DNA of 36,924 bases from Cryomorphaceae bacterium (GCA_027490665.1 JAIXXP010000138.1:1-36924); one strand, 5' to 3'. Shown: positions 16,077 to 23,699, counted from the stretch's first letter. Numbers and translations are program-made. Notes: generated by a model not told the origin, from the letters alone.

Positions 16077-16781
16077 CTAATTCAAATTAAACACAATTGG
16101 CACCCTCACTAAGGTAATAACAGGTTTTCCATTAGAAGTAGCAGGGTTCCATTTTGGTGCATAACGTAGCACCCGAGTGGCTTCGGCGTCAAGACTAGGG
16201 TGGACGCTTTTTTCAGTCATCACATGGGTAATGGTGCCATCCTTTTGCACAAGGAAAGAGAGGTAAACTTTGCCACTGATGTTCTGTTCAATGCAATCAT
16301 CGGGGTATTCCATATTCATGTAGATATATTTTTGAAATTCTTCGAAGCCCCCTACTGGATTGGTATCAACTAAATCGTTCGCATTTATAGCGTCAAGATC
16401 TGGTTGTGCAGGATACTTTGCATCTGTGGCCTTGAAGAAAGCAGCTTCTTGGTTGCTATTCAGGCGTAAGCCAAGCGCCGCTATTTGATCGGCTTTTGTA
16501 GGATTGTAAATATTTAAGGAATGTTCGCGGTGCGAATTGGAAGGGTCGGTAATGATGAATTTTATTGATTTCGCTTTTAGACCTTTTACAACGAGCTCGC
16601 CCTTTGCGTCGGTTTGCCCCATCGGCACCTTGTCTTTTTTAAGGACCGCCGTTACCAGCATTCCAGTAAGTGGAGTGTGGGTAGCCAAGCTCTCCACGCG
16701 CACTGTTATATTGTAGGTTTTCGCAGCAAGCAATTGAGATGATAATACAAGCGCAGTGATGATGAAAAGTAATTTTTGCAT
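16077..16781 (-). CDS. Secreted protein with TonB C-terminal domain
   Basis: The signal peptide MQKLLFIITALVLSSQLLAA is followed by an Ig-like, CarboxypepD-regulatory-type domain (about 22-100: NITVRVESLATHTPLTGMLV, then TDAKGELVVKGLKAKSIKF). The C-terminal TonB_C domain (about 145-234) contains FQKYIYMNMEYPDDCIEQNI, GKVYLSFLVQKDGTITHVM and DAEATRVLRYAPKWNPATSN. The layout resembles Bacteroidota proteins annotated as energy transducer TonB, but the N-terminal anchor helix is replaced by a cleavable signal, so a classical ExbBD-coupled role is doubtful. It is likely periplasmic. Same strand and close to its neighbours at 15579 and 16797. Confidence 0.82.
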   Translation of the reverse strand: MQKLLFIITALVLSSQLLAAKTYNITVRVESLATHTPLTGMLVTAVLKKDKVPMGQTDAKGELVVKGLKAKSIKFIITDPSNSHREHSLNIYNPTKADQIAALGLRLNSNQEAAFFKATDAKYPAQPDLDAINANDLVDTNPVGGFEEFQKYIYMNMEYPDDCIEQNISGKVYLSFLVQKDGTITHVMTEKSVHPSLDAEATRVLRYAPKWNPATSNGKPVITLVRVPIVFNLN

Positions 16782-16796
16782 GGTGATGGTCTTTCT

Positions 16797-17294
16797 TTAC
16801 GATGTGTGTTGGGCAACATGAACTACGCGGCCGTTTTTAAAATCAATGTCTAAGTAGTCGGGATCCATACCGAATAAGCCCGGTTTGGTGCCTAGGTAAT
16901 AACTCCATCTGTCTTTGCCTGATTCTTGGTAGTCGTCGCCGAGTAGTTTTTGCACCTGGTGCATTGTTTTTCCGATAAGCACTTCGTTGTCAATGAGGTC
17001 ATCTGTTAACTCGTAGCGTTTTTCAATGTCTTTTTGCCATTTTTGCTTGTCAAAGTCAGCAGCTGGATAATATGCCATGTTCATGATCCAAAGCATGACG
17101 ATTGCTATATAAATCAATGGTGTGGAAAAGATTGTTGCCGTTAGCGTGGCAACTTTTCTTGATTTGTCATCGGAAATGAATTTTTTGAACAACCAACGCC
17201 AAAAGAAGTAGGTCGTTGCACCAAGAATGAGGAGTATAAAGTAAACTTCAATACTTACGCCAAAAACCTCAGGTATGATCAAAAGTGGAGTCAT
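16797..17294 (-). CDS. Membrane protein with a small C-terminal BamE-like domain
   Basis: Two membrane helices (about 12-34 and 48-72) flank a short basic loop (KKFISDDKSRK). After these comes a soluble domain of about 90 residues, beginning KQKWQKDIEKRYELTDDLID, then LIGKTMHQVQKLLGDDYQES and DYLDIDFKNGRVVHVAQ. The pattern of Gly-Lys/Thr-x-x-x-V-x-x-x-L-G-D followed by strands ending in F-x-x-G-x-V resembles the BamE/SmpA-like fold, often seen in small Bacteroidota proteins. The domain identification is by pattern only. It lies 15 bases upstream of the TonB-like gene on the same strand. Confidence 0.6.
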   Translation of the reverse strand: MTPLLIIPEVFGVSIEVYFILLILGATTYFFWRWLFKKFISDDKSRKVATLTATIFSTPLIYIAIVMLWIMNMAYYPAADFDKQKWQKDIEKRYELTDDLIDNEVLIGKTMHQVQKLLGDDYQESGKDRWSYYLGTKPGLFGMDPDYLDIDFKNGRVVHVAQHTS

Positions 17295-17378
17295 TTGCGC
17301 TAATTTAAAGAATTATTGCTTGAGATTGTCTAGTGGGGAGCTTTTACTAATGAACAACCCATCCATGATGTCATAAGG

Positions 17379-17739
17379 TTATTCATCTCTTAATTCCATG
17401 TAAGTTAGCCCTTCCACTCCCTCGGCAAATTGAAGGAGCTCCTCTAAAATTACTTTATTTCTGCTGATTAGTTGAATGTCTAGGTGGTGTGTAAACTTGA
17501 TAACGACCTCCGACCCAACAGGAATGAGGTCAATATTTTTGTACGATAAATTTTGCGGATAATAAATCAATTGACACAACGCGCGTCAGTAACTCTATTT
17601 GGGTAGCAATATCTGGCTGAACTGCACATTGCAAACAATATCCAAACCAAGACAGCTCGCTACGCTTGTCTGGATCCAAATAGCGTTGATAATCGTCGTA
17701 ATGGTCGATGATCTTGAGTTTCTTGTCTAGTTTTTGCAT
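17379..17739 (-). pseudogene. Frameshifted small gene (two overlapping frames)
   Basis: The upstream frame starts with ATG at 17739 (MQKLDKKLKIIDHYDDYQRY), runs to CAVQPDIATQIELLTRV and stops at 17530. The downstream frame, with no ATG (only a TTG at 17579), continues CQLIYYPQNLSYKNIDLIPV and ends YMELRDE at 17379. Joining them near 17575-17585 with a one-base skip gives one protein of about 120 residues without signal or membrane segment. The composition is consistent across the junction, so a single gene with an indel is the simplest reading; sequencing error is possible. The family is not recognised. It lies at the left edge of the variable array. Confidence 0.55.
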
Positions 17740-17754
17740 TTATAAAGTATCTGC

Positions 17755-17967
17755 TCAAAATTTAAAATCCCGAAATACGATATTCATACTTATTGCATAA
17801 AGGATCATCGAAAAGAAACTACCAATCAGGATTCCTAAAACCACACCAAGTACTTTATTCCTACCCATCCAGCGCCAAAACAGTATAGCCATTAAAAACG
17901 GCATGCACCACATGGTAAACCACGCAAACTGACCAAGGAGATCGAGAAGGTTAATTTTTGATGTCAT
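17755..17967 (-). CDS. Small two-helix membrane protein
   Basis: This protein of 70 residues has two hydrophobic segments (about 10-31 and 38-60) separated by WRWMGRNKV, and a short polar C-terminus. Its start region (17961-17989) is shared, as a 29-bp imperfect repeat, with the start region of the membrane protein gene ending at 18878. Small membrane proteins of this kind are common partners in immunity arrays, but no specific function is visible. Confidence 0.55.
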   Translation of the reverse strand: MTSKINLLDLLGQFAWFTMWCMPFLMAILFWRWMGRNKVLGVVLGILIGSFFSMILYAISMNIVFRDFKF

Positions 17968-17989
17968 TTAAATAAAACTAATGATTTGT
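17961..17989 (-). repeat. 29-bp imperfect repeat at gene start, copy 1
   Basis: The segment beginning ATGTCATTTAAATAAA on the plus strand recurs at 18872-18900 with three mismatches in 29. Both copies cover the first codons and leader of a minus-strand gene, and together they bracket a two-gene block (17993-18878). Confidence 0.55.
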
Positions 17990-17992
17990 ATT

Positions 17993-18358
17993 TTATAATC
18001 CTTCAACCATAAATTTCTCCTTTTCTCCCTCCCAACAACTGATGCACAACCTGACACCTAAATTGCCTAGTCTTTTTAAATCTTGTGGTTCAAATTCCAT
18101 ATTGCATTGGCTGCTGTATTCATACAAATACCAAATCGATACCTCATCAAAATCAAATCCATGTTGAACCAATTGCTGCTGCTTAGACTCCAATAAATCG
18201 ATAAGATGGCATAGCGCATTTGCGAAGCCCGCTGAATCTTCTTCTAGGCCATACTCCCAAACTGCCTCTTTTGAACTTGTTGTGTATTCGAATAAATCGT
18301 TCAACAAATTAAAATTTTGCTTGTCAGTATGTATTTTGAGAATATAAGAACTGTTCAT
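17993..18358 (-). CDS. DUF4279-like soluble protein, possible immunity protein
   Basis: This protein of 121 residues has no signal or membrane segment. The layout resembles the DUF4279 fold: a first strand (SYILKIHTD), a WEYGLEE segment, a helix (FANALCHLIDLLESKQQQLV), FDEVSIWYLYEYSSQCNMEF, then LKRLGNLGVRLCISCWEG at the C-terminus. DUF4279 proteins often occur in polymorphic-toxin and orphan-immunity loci. The assignment is by pattern recognition, without a search. The bracketing 29-bp repeats and the array context are consistent with an exchangeable immunity gene. A toxin partner was not found next to it. Confidence 0.55.
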   Translation of the reverse strand: MNSSYILKIHTDKQNFNLLNDLFEYTTSSKEAVWEYGLEEDSAGFANALCHLIDLLESKQQQLVQHGFDFDEVSIWYLYEYSSQCNMEFEPQDLKRLGNLGVRLCISCWEGEKEKFMVEGL

Positions 18359-18383
18359 TATTTAAAACGGAATTTGAGTAAAG

Positions 18384-18878
18384 CTAACTGCCATTACCAA
18401 AGTGATATAACACCGATAGAAATAGCCACATGGTATAAATGATTACACCACAAAATAGGAATATCAACTTCAAGAACGGTTTGTTTGCATACACCGCATA
18501 AACATCTTTAAAGATAATTATCCAGAGGGCTGCCAAACACAAAATGAGTTTAACAAAATACATGGCGCTCAACGAGGGTGCTAAAACCACAATTGTCAGG
18601 ACCGTAGCAAAATAAGAGAGCGTCAAAAAGAAAAATAGCTCACGCTTTCTCCAAAACAAGAGCCCAAACAATGAAAGCAAGCCCAATAGGGAGATGACCA
18701 GCTCATGACCGAGCCATTTGATCAGATAAGCAAGACTAAATGGCTCATTGTACTTGTGCATGATTTGCATCAGATTTTCAATTCTAAATCTCACAAAACC
18801 TGCATACATCAGCAATAAAACAAGATTTATCACTGATAAAGAAACAACGTATCTGTTTGAGTTCTTAAGGAATGTCAT
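18384..18878 (-). CDS. Multi-helix membrane protein
   Basis: This protein of 164 residues has about five hydrophobic segments (10-28, 47-70, 78-98, 103-121, 132-158). The loops are short and contain few charges apart from RRKRE-like and FKDVYAVYANKPF segments. No motif identifies a family. Its start overlaps the second copy of the 29-bp repeat (18872-18900). It could be an integral-membrane immunity protein, but this rests only on neighbourhood. Confidence 0.6.
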   Translation of the reverse strand: MTFLKNSNRYVVSLSVINLVLLLMYAGFVRFRIENLMQIMHKYNEPFSLAYLIKWLGHELVISLLGLLSLFGLLFWRKRELFFFLTLSYFATVLTIVVLAPSLSAMYFVKLILCLAALWIIIFKDVYAVYANKPFLKLIFLFCGVIIYTMWLFLSVLYHFGNGS

Positions 18879-18900
18879 TTAAATAAAGCTAATAATTTAT
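18872..18900 (-). repeat. 29-bp imperfect repeat at gene start, copy 2
   Basis: This matches 17961-17989 with three mismatches. It covers the start codon and leader of the membrane protein gene at 18384-18878. Confidence 0.55.
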
Positions 18901-18911
18901 TAAGAAGACCC

Positions 18912-19103
18912 TCAATAACATGACTCAATGTAATAGTTTAATTCCAGGTTGTTTTCGGAAAATATTCCGGTATGTATTTTTCTTTCGTCTATGTTTTGTT
19001 CTGGAATGCCCTCCTCAAAAAAGATGCGCAGTTCTTGGTTTTGACACAAATAATCTGTGGAAAGCGAAAGAAATAAAATTCCGAATATCAATTTTGTCTT
19101 CAT
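18912..19103 (-). CDS. Short secreted protein, possibly truncated
   Basis: This protein of 63 residues starts MKTKLIFGILFLSLSTDYLC, a likely signal peptide, followed by about 43 polar residues (ELRIFFEEGIPEQNIDERK) and ends ELNYYIESCY. The final FSENNLELNYYIESCY slightly resembles the C-terminal strand of the DUF4279-like protein two genes downstream (LGVRLCISCWEG). A chimeric or truncated gene is therefore possible. The family is unknown. Confidence 0.45.
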   Translation of the reverse strand: MKTKLIFGILFLSLSTDYLCQNQELRIFFEEGIPEQNIDERKIHTGIFSENNLELNYYIESCY

Positions 19104-19219
19104 GTTGGCTAGCTATTCTTTTGCAACAAATATGAGTGTATTTTTTCTTTTTAGCTATTTCTAGATTTCACAAACGTACTAAATTGATTTTTATAACTTT
19201 AGCTTAGCAAAAGCAGCAT

Positions 19220-19519
19220 ATGAAAATCAAACTAAATTTTTTAATGAAGAAATTGTCCATGCTGCTGCAAATCATCAGCTATTTCTTACTTTTTACTGTC
19301 CCCGGGTTGATCCTGTTTTTGATAGGTTATGCTACAGAAGGCTTTCTTTTTTATCTGACCGGCTATGTAGCGCTTATTATATTGTGCTTTTTCGCTGTGT
19401 TATTTTACTTTTTTCTTCGGGATAAAATTAAAAACCGGTTCTTCAGAATAATTGCTTTGCTTCTTATTTTATGTTACATCGTAGAGGTTAATTATTTGAT
19501 TGGGAAATTTATTCGATAA
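19220..19519 (+). CDS. Small three-helix membrane protein
   Basis: This protein of 99 residues starts MKIKLNFLMKKLSMLLQIIS, with a second possible ATG at 19244. Three hydrophobic segments span about 15-38, 41-65 and 76-94, separated by KNRFF-like basic turns. It is one of only two plus-strand genes in the right half of the window. No family is recognised. The stop is about 117 bases before the next plus-strand start. Confidence 0.5.
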   Translation: MKIKLNFLMKKLSMLLQIISYFLLFTVPGLILFLIGYATEGFLFYLTGYVALIILCFFAVLFYFFLRDKIKNRFFRIIALLLILCYIVEVNYLIGKFIR

Positions 19520-19636
19520 GCGTTTTCAAAAGCCTTACCAACTAATTCTCGAAATTTTCCTCTGAATTTGATGCATTCACGTTATTTTTCCGCCTACATT
19601 CCGTTAAGTTTCCAAACCAGTGCAAATGCAAATCAA

Positions 19637-20149
19637 ATGAAAATCAATCTTTTTCTCATACTCTTCAGTCTTTGTTTTGAATTCCATGCGCAACAAATTG
19701 ATTTGAAGGATTTAGAAAATAGCTGCAATTGTAAACAGCATAAAGGCATTTGCATGGAATACGACACCGACGGTGTTTTAGAACAAAAAGTGTTCTATTC
19801 GCAAGCGTCTACAGTAGATAGCATTCACTATTTTAATTTGAAGGGAGAAAGAATTCTTCATTTCAGGCCCTTTTATCAGATCGATTCTACTTGCTTTTCT
19901 GCCATAAACATCGCGGTATTAGAAAATATCAATTCGGTAGACGAAGTATTTCATGCGCAAGGATTGCTGATCGCTTCATTTTTTGTCAATTCCAATTTGG
20001 AGCTAATGGATATCAGGATTTCAAGAGGAATAAATCCATTTATAGATGAGGAAATCAAAAAAGCAATACGCAGCATCGATACATCTATGCTACGGTGTGC
20101 GGTGAATGAAACTGAGCTGCAGCAGGTATTGGTGATCATCAGATTATAA
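19637..20149 (+). CDS. Secreted protein with TonB C-terminal-like domain
   Basis: ATG 19637 is chosen because MKINLFLILFSLCFEFHAQQ is a good signal peptide; an ATG at 19571 would put 22 polar residues before it. The mature part begins with a Cys-rich segment (SCNCKQHKGICMEYDTDGV), with a MORN/YwqK-like EYDTDGVLEQKVFY element, followed by a strand-helix-strand end (GLLIASFFVNSNLELMDIRI, then RGINPFIDEEIKKAIRSID) like a TonB_C domain. It is likely periplasmic. Its stop overlaps the convergent lipoprotein gene by six bases. The exact role is unknown. Confidence 0.6.
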   Translation: MKINLFLILFSLCFEFHAQQIDLKDLENSCNCKQHKGICMEYDTDGVLEQKVFYSQASTVDSIHYFNLKGERILHFRPFYQIDSTCFSAINIAVLENINSVDEVFHAQGLLIASFFVNSNLELMDIRISRGINPFIDEEIKKAIRSIDTSMLRCAVNETELQQVLVIIRL

Positions 20150-20815
20150 GTCCGGTGTTATCGCATCTATGTTATAGTAATCTGGGGCTTCATTTTTGTC
20201 CAATTGAACATAAACTTCATGACTCGTCTTAATATTTGGACGCTCCTGCCAAATGAGGTCAACGATCAAATTCAACCTGCCCTTCGTGTAATATCTTTTA
20301 TTTAAATCGATTTCAATGCGCTGCTTGTTAAAAGATTTTATTTCTCTTTCTTCGATAATTTTGGAGCCCTTCTTTTTGAAGTTGGTTTTAAAAATCAGTT
20401 TCAATTCATCGGGGTAGGGTGTATAAAACATGACAACAAGTTTGTTCTTCTTTTGATACAAGCGAATATTCGAATTTCTGAAAAACTGTTCGGATTCATC
20501 GAAGTCAACAAAAGCATTCGCGCAACTCGTCCCGACTACAAATGCTGTCATACTACTGATGTGTCCTGAACCATCATAAAATTTGAGTGTCCCAGTCTGA
20601 CCACCAATGTATTCCTTCACAGAAATCGTGTCGCCTAACGGATCAATTTTGGTAATTGTACCCGTAAACTTTCCATTTTTGTATTTCCCTTTTCGAATGA
20701 TTTTATCCTTGAGCTTCAAGTCGGTTATATCCTTGTGGTCATCAGAACAACTGAAGATACAAAGCATTGTTAACAATGCGGAGAAGAGGAATAATCTTGG
20801 GGATGTTGGCTTCAT
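20144..20815 (-). CDS. Lipoprotein with a YwqK/MORN-like segment
   Basis: ATG 20815 is preferred over the GTG at 20821. The signal ends in lipobox IFSC-S (Cys23). The mature protein of about 200 residues starts SDDHKDITDLKLKDK, then KGKYKNGKFTGTITKIDPLG, a MORN-like hairpin, followed by strand-rich sequence with KGRLNLIVDLIWQERPNIKT near the end. It is predicted to be a periplasmic or surface lipoprotein. The upstream lipoprotein gene ends six bases before its ATG, which suggests one transcript. A role as an immunity lipoprotein is possible from context but not shown. Confidence 0.6.
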   Translation of the reverse strand: MKPTSPRLFLFSALLTMLCIFSCSDDHKDITDLKLKDKIIRKGKYKNGKFTGTITKIDPLGDTISVKEYIGGQTGTLKFYDGSGHISSMTAFVVGTSCANAFVDFDESEQFFRNSNIRLYQKKNKLVVMFYTPYPDELKLIFKTNFKKKGSKIIEEREIKSFNKQRIEIDLNKRYYTKGRLNLIVDLIWQERPNIKTSHEVYVQLDKNEAPDYYNIDAITPDL

Positions 20816-20821
20816 AAACAC

Positions 20822-21364
20822 TCAATCAAGATAGTACACAAAAATCAAGCTACTCATACTATCACGCTTGAAATTAACCATAATACTGCTCGAAAAGCTA
20901 GAATCATTGATCACGAGAGGTTTACTGCGGTCGGCGGTCAACTGGAGGAGCTTGTATTTTAATTTTTGAGGCAGGGTTTGGGTGTCGGCAATGTAGGCAT
21001 CGAATATCAATTTTGTTTTGGGATCTTTTTTGATAAATCTGTAAAAATTTCGTCCATTTTCCAGTATGAAAACGGTATCCCGAGCTGAAGTCATTTGATT
21101 ATAGAATAGTTTATAGCTATTGTAATCCTTCACTTCACTTGTTAGAAAACTATAGAAATCGTCTATCAAATACGTATTTGAAAAGGCATTTTGTTCAGTC
21201 GTATCAAAGTAATCGAGTTGCGCTAATTTGTCATTCATTTTACTGTAACGCAAAGAATCAATTTCACTTACCTTTTTGGTCTGAAAAGCACCTCTACTTT
21301 CGATATTTCGAGTTGGATTAACGCAGGCAGATAAAAGTAAAAAGCAACACCAAATATTCTTCAT
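20822..21364 (-). CDS. Lipoprotein of unknown function
   Basis: The N-terminus MKNIWCCFLLLSAC gives lipobox LSAC (Cys14). The mature 166 residues are polar, with many Asp, Ser, Lys and Tyr, and no repeated motif: examples are DYFDTTEQNAFSNTYLIDDF and IFDAYIADTQTLPQKLKYKL. The C-terminus MSSLIFVYYLD resembles a beta-strand. The stop is separated from the next gene's ATG by only six bases. The family is not recognised. Predicted periplasmic location is the only solid statement. Confidence 0.6.
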   Translation of the reverse strand: MKNIWCCFLLLSACVNPTRNIESRGAFQTKKVSEIDSLRYSKMNDKLAQLDYFDTTEQNAFSNTYLIDDFYSFLTSEVKDYNSYKLFYNQMTSARDTVFILENGRNFYRFIKKDPKTKLIFDAYIADTQTLPQKLKYKLLQLTADRSKPLVINDSSFSSSIMVNFKRDSMSSLIFVYYLD

Positions 21365-21394
21365 CTGAAACTAAAATTACAAGGAAAAAGTAAA

Positions 21395-21811
21395 TTAATT
21401 ACTGTCTTTCAAGCCAACAAGCAAACTCCAATCAGTTTCAATGACGAGCTGTTTTTTATGAATAATGCCAATTGTGTCTGCTGATGTTTGTGCTTTGAAT
21501 TCAATTGTATCCTCTTTCGCCTCTATGAGTACATCTGATCTATTGTACGATTTTGGGTCCTTAAAGCCCCATTGAAAATAGAATTTAAAGTGCTGCTCAT
21601 CATATGAAAAAGCTACAAGTGTTATTTTTGATTCTTTTGCAATAGTCCAAGCATGGTATGAAAAAGGGATCACGAATAATAATTTGGCCATAGATAGCAT
21701 AAGGTCAAAGCTAAAGTAATTGCAAATCATTATGATTATCGTCACAATGATCCATAGCCAAGTTGCGCTTTTGCCAAGATCGATTCTTTTGTTCAATTTA
21801 ATCTGGTTCAT
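21395..21811 (-). CDS. Two-helix membrane protein with strand-rich C-terminus
   Basis: This protein of 138 residues has two closely spaced helices (about 16-33 and 37-55) and an approximately 80-residue cytoplasmic part (VAFSYDEQHFKFYFQWGFKD, then EAKEDTIEFKAQTSADTIGI), similar in layout to the PH-like protein at 8183-8728. No diagnostic motif is seen. It lies nine bases after the lipoprotein gene at 21821-22957 (minus-strand order), so the two are probably co-translated. Confidence 0.55.
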   Translation of the reverse strand: MNQIKLNKRIDLGKSATWLWIIVTIIIMICNYFSFDLMLSMAKLLFVIPFSYHAWTIAKESKITLVAFSYDEQHFKFYFQWGFKDPKSYNRSDVLIEAKEDTIEFKAQTSADTIGIIHKKQLVIETDWSLLVGLKDSN

Positions 21812-21820
21812 CTTTAGTAC

Positions 21821-22957
21821 CTAACTTTTTAACTTTTCCTTTTTCGGCAGGTCTTTTTCCTTTTGCCTTTTTAAATTTCCATCTGGATAAAAGTACATGG
21901 TCACTCGCTTGGTGTGAAGGGCATTCGTGAACTCAAGATGGGAAACCGTACCGGTCACGGGGTAATAATAAATGTGGTATTGATTCCGCAGCTCATCAAA
22001 ATATGTGAGTTCTTTGTTGATGCCGTTGTTGGCGATATAAGTCATTTTGACTTGCCAATTAGAGCCGATTCGTTCTTCTTGAATCAACTCGTAATATTTT
22101 GGTTTGGTTGGCGCTGATGCTACGCTCGCACTATCCGACGGTACCATTTTATAACGTATTCGCGCTGAAGTACTCAGTTGGATGATTTGCATAGAATCGG
22201 CAGTAATGGGCAAGGTTTTTGGTAGCTTTTCAACTTGTAAACTGGTGTCTTGATATTGCGTAAAAATCAATTTTCCGTCTTGCCAACGTTGAATCTGCTC
22301 AAGTTTCCCGTTTTGAAAAATTCTCCCTTCGCCGTCTTGAACCGAAACAACCCGAACCCCTTTCAGTAATTGGTACTGTTTGTATGGGATGGTATCTTTA
22401 AAATAATTCAGACAATTATGCATGACATAAATGGTATCGCCATTTTCTTCTAACTTAAAATGATTCCCTTCGGTTAGTGGTGAATTGAGGTATTTACCTT
22501 TGAGCCGACCTGACGGATAATAGCTTGAAGAAATAGTTTTAAATGAATCTACATTATTCAATTTCAAACTCCACAACGTGCTTGATGTTTTATCAAACAT
22601 GAACTCCGATTCATCGTTTCCATGTAAATTCTTGAAAGAATAAACAAAGGGTATCCCTTCGTTGGCAGCATTCAAAAGAATGTTACTCCAAGAAGTATCA
22701 CTTTTCACCATTATATAAAATCCATAATGACAAAAATGATAGGGTGGTAAATTCAAGTAGTAGGCACGATAAAGCGTTTTGATTTGGATTGTGTCATTCA
22801 AGAAATAAGCATTATCGATAGATACCTTTTCTGATTGCTCAGCAGTTGTTTTTTGCGTGTTTTGCTCAGCCGAAACTGTTTTGTGCACAATGCTGCATGA
22901 CTGCATTAATGTGCATAGAATACAAAGTATGAAAAGTGAAGAAAGAGACTTATTCAT
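21821..22957 (-). CDS. Large YwqK/MORN-like lipoprotein
   Basis: ATG 22957 is chosen: MNKSLSSLFILCILCTLMQS followed by Cys21 is a lipoprotein signal, while the longer frame (to 23023) has no such feature. The mature protein of about 358 residues contains MORN-type units typical of YwqK-like proteins: YYPSGRLKGKYLNSPLTEG, GRIFQNGKLEQIQRWQDGK and FYPDGNLKRQKE. YwqK-family proteins are annotated as antitoxins in toxin loci, and this gene lies in an immunity-like array. The gene starts within the end of a short orphan frame (22950-23033). The C-terminus is very Lys-rich. Confidence 0.6.
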   Translation of the reverse strand: MNKSLSSLFILCILCTLMQSCSIVHKTVSAEQNTQKTTAEQSEKVSIDNAYFLNDTIQIKTLYRAYYLNLPPYHFCHYGFYIMVKSDTSWSNILLNAANEGIPFVYSFKNLHGNDESEFMFDKTSSTLWSLKLNNVDSFKTISSSYYPSGRLKGKYLNSPLTEGNHFKLEENGDTIYVMHNCLNYFKDTIPYKQYQLLKGVRVVSVQDGEGRIFQNGKLEQIQRWQDGKLIFTQYQDTSLQVEKLPKTLPITADSMQIIQLSTSARIRYKMVPSDSASVASAPTKPKYYELIQEERIGSNWQVKMTYIANNGINKELTYFDELRNQYHIYYYPVTGTVSHLEFTNALHTKRVTMYFYPDGNLKRQKEKDLPKKEKLKS

Positions 22958-23033
22958 TTGCCTTTTTAATTTGACGGCCATTATTAACGTTCCAAACTTT
23001 AGTGTTTTTTTTGAAATATTCAAACGCTCTAAT
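22950..23033 (-). other. Orphan C-terminal coding tail before the YwqK-like gene
   Basis: An open frame of 27 codons without a start ends TAA at 22950-22952, overlapping the start of the gene at 22957. The last residues read NTKVWNVNNGRQIKKANE. It begins inside the 43-bp repeat (23023-23065). The KVW-N-x-G pattern is shared with the tail at 23579-23662, so both may derive from the same ancestral 3' end, perhaps that of a toxin module. It could also be a chance frame. Confidence 0.35.
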
Positions 23034-23065
23034 TTAACAAGGGGAACGGTGCACTCATTTGCTTT
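23023..23065 (-). repeat. 43-bp direct repeat, copy 1
   Basis: The 43 bases are identical to 23657-23699. Here the repeat follows the stop of the Imm43-like gene (its first three bases are part of that stop context). In copy 2 the same sequence is the coding end of the lipoprotein gene at 23663-24556. Confidence 0.85.
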
Positions 23066-23564
23066 ATAAATTTCGGAATTTCAAATTTGTGATTTCTTGT
23101 TTTTCCAAGATGTTTTTTACTTTTTCGTCACAAACAAACAATAGTGTGTTTTCTAAACTAAATATATTTGAACCGTCATAAGTTCTTCTATCAAATTCAA
23201 TGTTTTCGGTCTCGTAAGCGTTTAATGCATCCAAATTTAATATAGGTCCGGCAATTGATGTAATAATTGGTAAATAGTAGTTTACTGGTGCATCCACTAT
23301 ATTTACTTTGGCTAATTGTAATCCCGTAATATTTTTTGATTCAACAAGTTCTTTAACGCTTTCTGAAACAACAAAAAAAGAACTATCATCAAATTGTATG
23401 ACATCATACCAATTTTTACCCCTAGCTTTTTTAATTATCACATCTGATTTTAACAACGGGCTTTCATTGTTTAACATTGATAAAGTACCATATTTTACAT
23501 TTGCTTCTAATCTAATACACCCCTTTCTATCTTCAGGTGTAAATTCATAAAATTCATTTAGCAT
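23064..23564 (-). CDS. Imm11/Imm43 (DUF1629)-like immunity protein
   Basis: This soluble protein of 166 residues has no signal peptide. It shows the repeated pattern of DUF1629/Imm43 proteins: an aspartate-rich strand then a helix, NWYDVIQFDDSSFFVVSESV followed by ELVESKNITGLQLAKV, and again at the C-terminus LLFVCDEKVKNILEKQEITN then LKF. In family members the F/L-V-S/C-E-x-V/K-x-x-L motif is typical. These families are known as immunity proteins of polymorphic toxins. The gene sits alone between the two 43-bp repeats, preceded by a short orphan coding tail (23579-23662). This is the best-recognised immunity candidate of the array. Confidence 0.65.
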   Translation of the reverse strand: MLNEFYEFTPEDRKGCIRLEANVKYGTLSMLNNESPLLKSDVIIKKARGKNWYDVIQFDDSSFFVVSESVKELVESKNITGLQLAKVNIVDAPVNYYLPIITSIAGPILNLDALNAYETENIEFDRRTYDGSNIFSLENTLLFVCDEKVKNILEKQEITNLKFRNL

Positions 23565-23578
23565 TATTGTTAATTTAA

Positions 23579-23662
23579 TTATTTCGTCGGGGTATCCCCT
23601 TTATTTCCCCATACTTTGTGTTCGAAAATATCCTTTTGTTTTAGAATTTGTTCTTTAACGCT
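23579..23662 (-). other. Orphan C-terminal coding tail before the Imm43-like gene
   Basis: Directly after the TAG of the lipoprotein gene the same frame is open for 27 codons to TAA 23579-23581, 15 bases before the immunity ATG. It includes KEQILKQKDIFEHKVWGNKG. There is no start codon. Position immediately before an immunity gene is where a toxin C-terminus is expected, so this may be the last piece of a toxin module. Confidence 0.4.
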
Positions 23663-23699
23663 CTAATTTAACAAGGGGAACGGTGCACTCATTTGCTTT
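23657..23699 (-). repeat. 43-bp direct repeat, copy 2
   Basis: This is an exact copy of 23023-23065, here encoding the last residues (KQMSAPFPLLN, stop) of the lipoprotein at 23663-24556 and the first bases after it. The distance between copies is 634 bases and holds one tail plus one immunity-like gene. Confidence 0.85.

Noticed and set aside
16077-16781. Classical TonB energy transducer
   Set aside because: It has a cleavable signal peptide and no proline-rich linker or N-terminal anchor, and no exbB/exbD genes are near.
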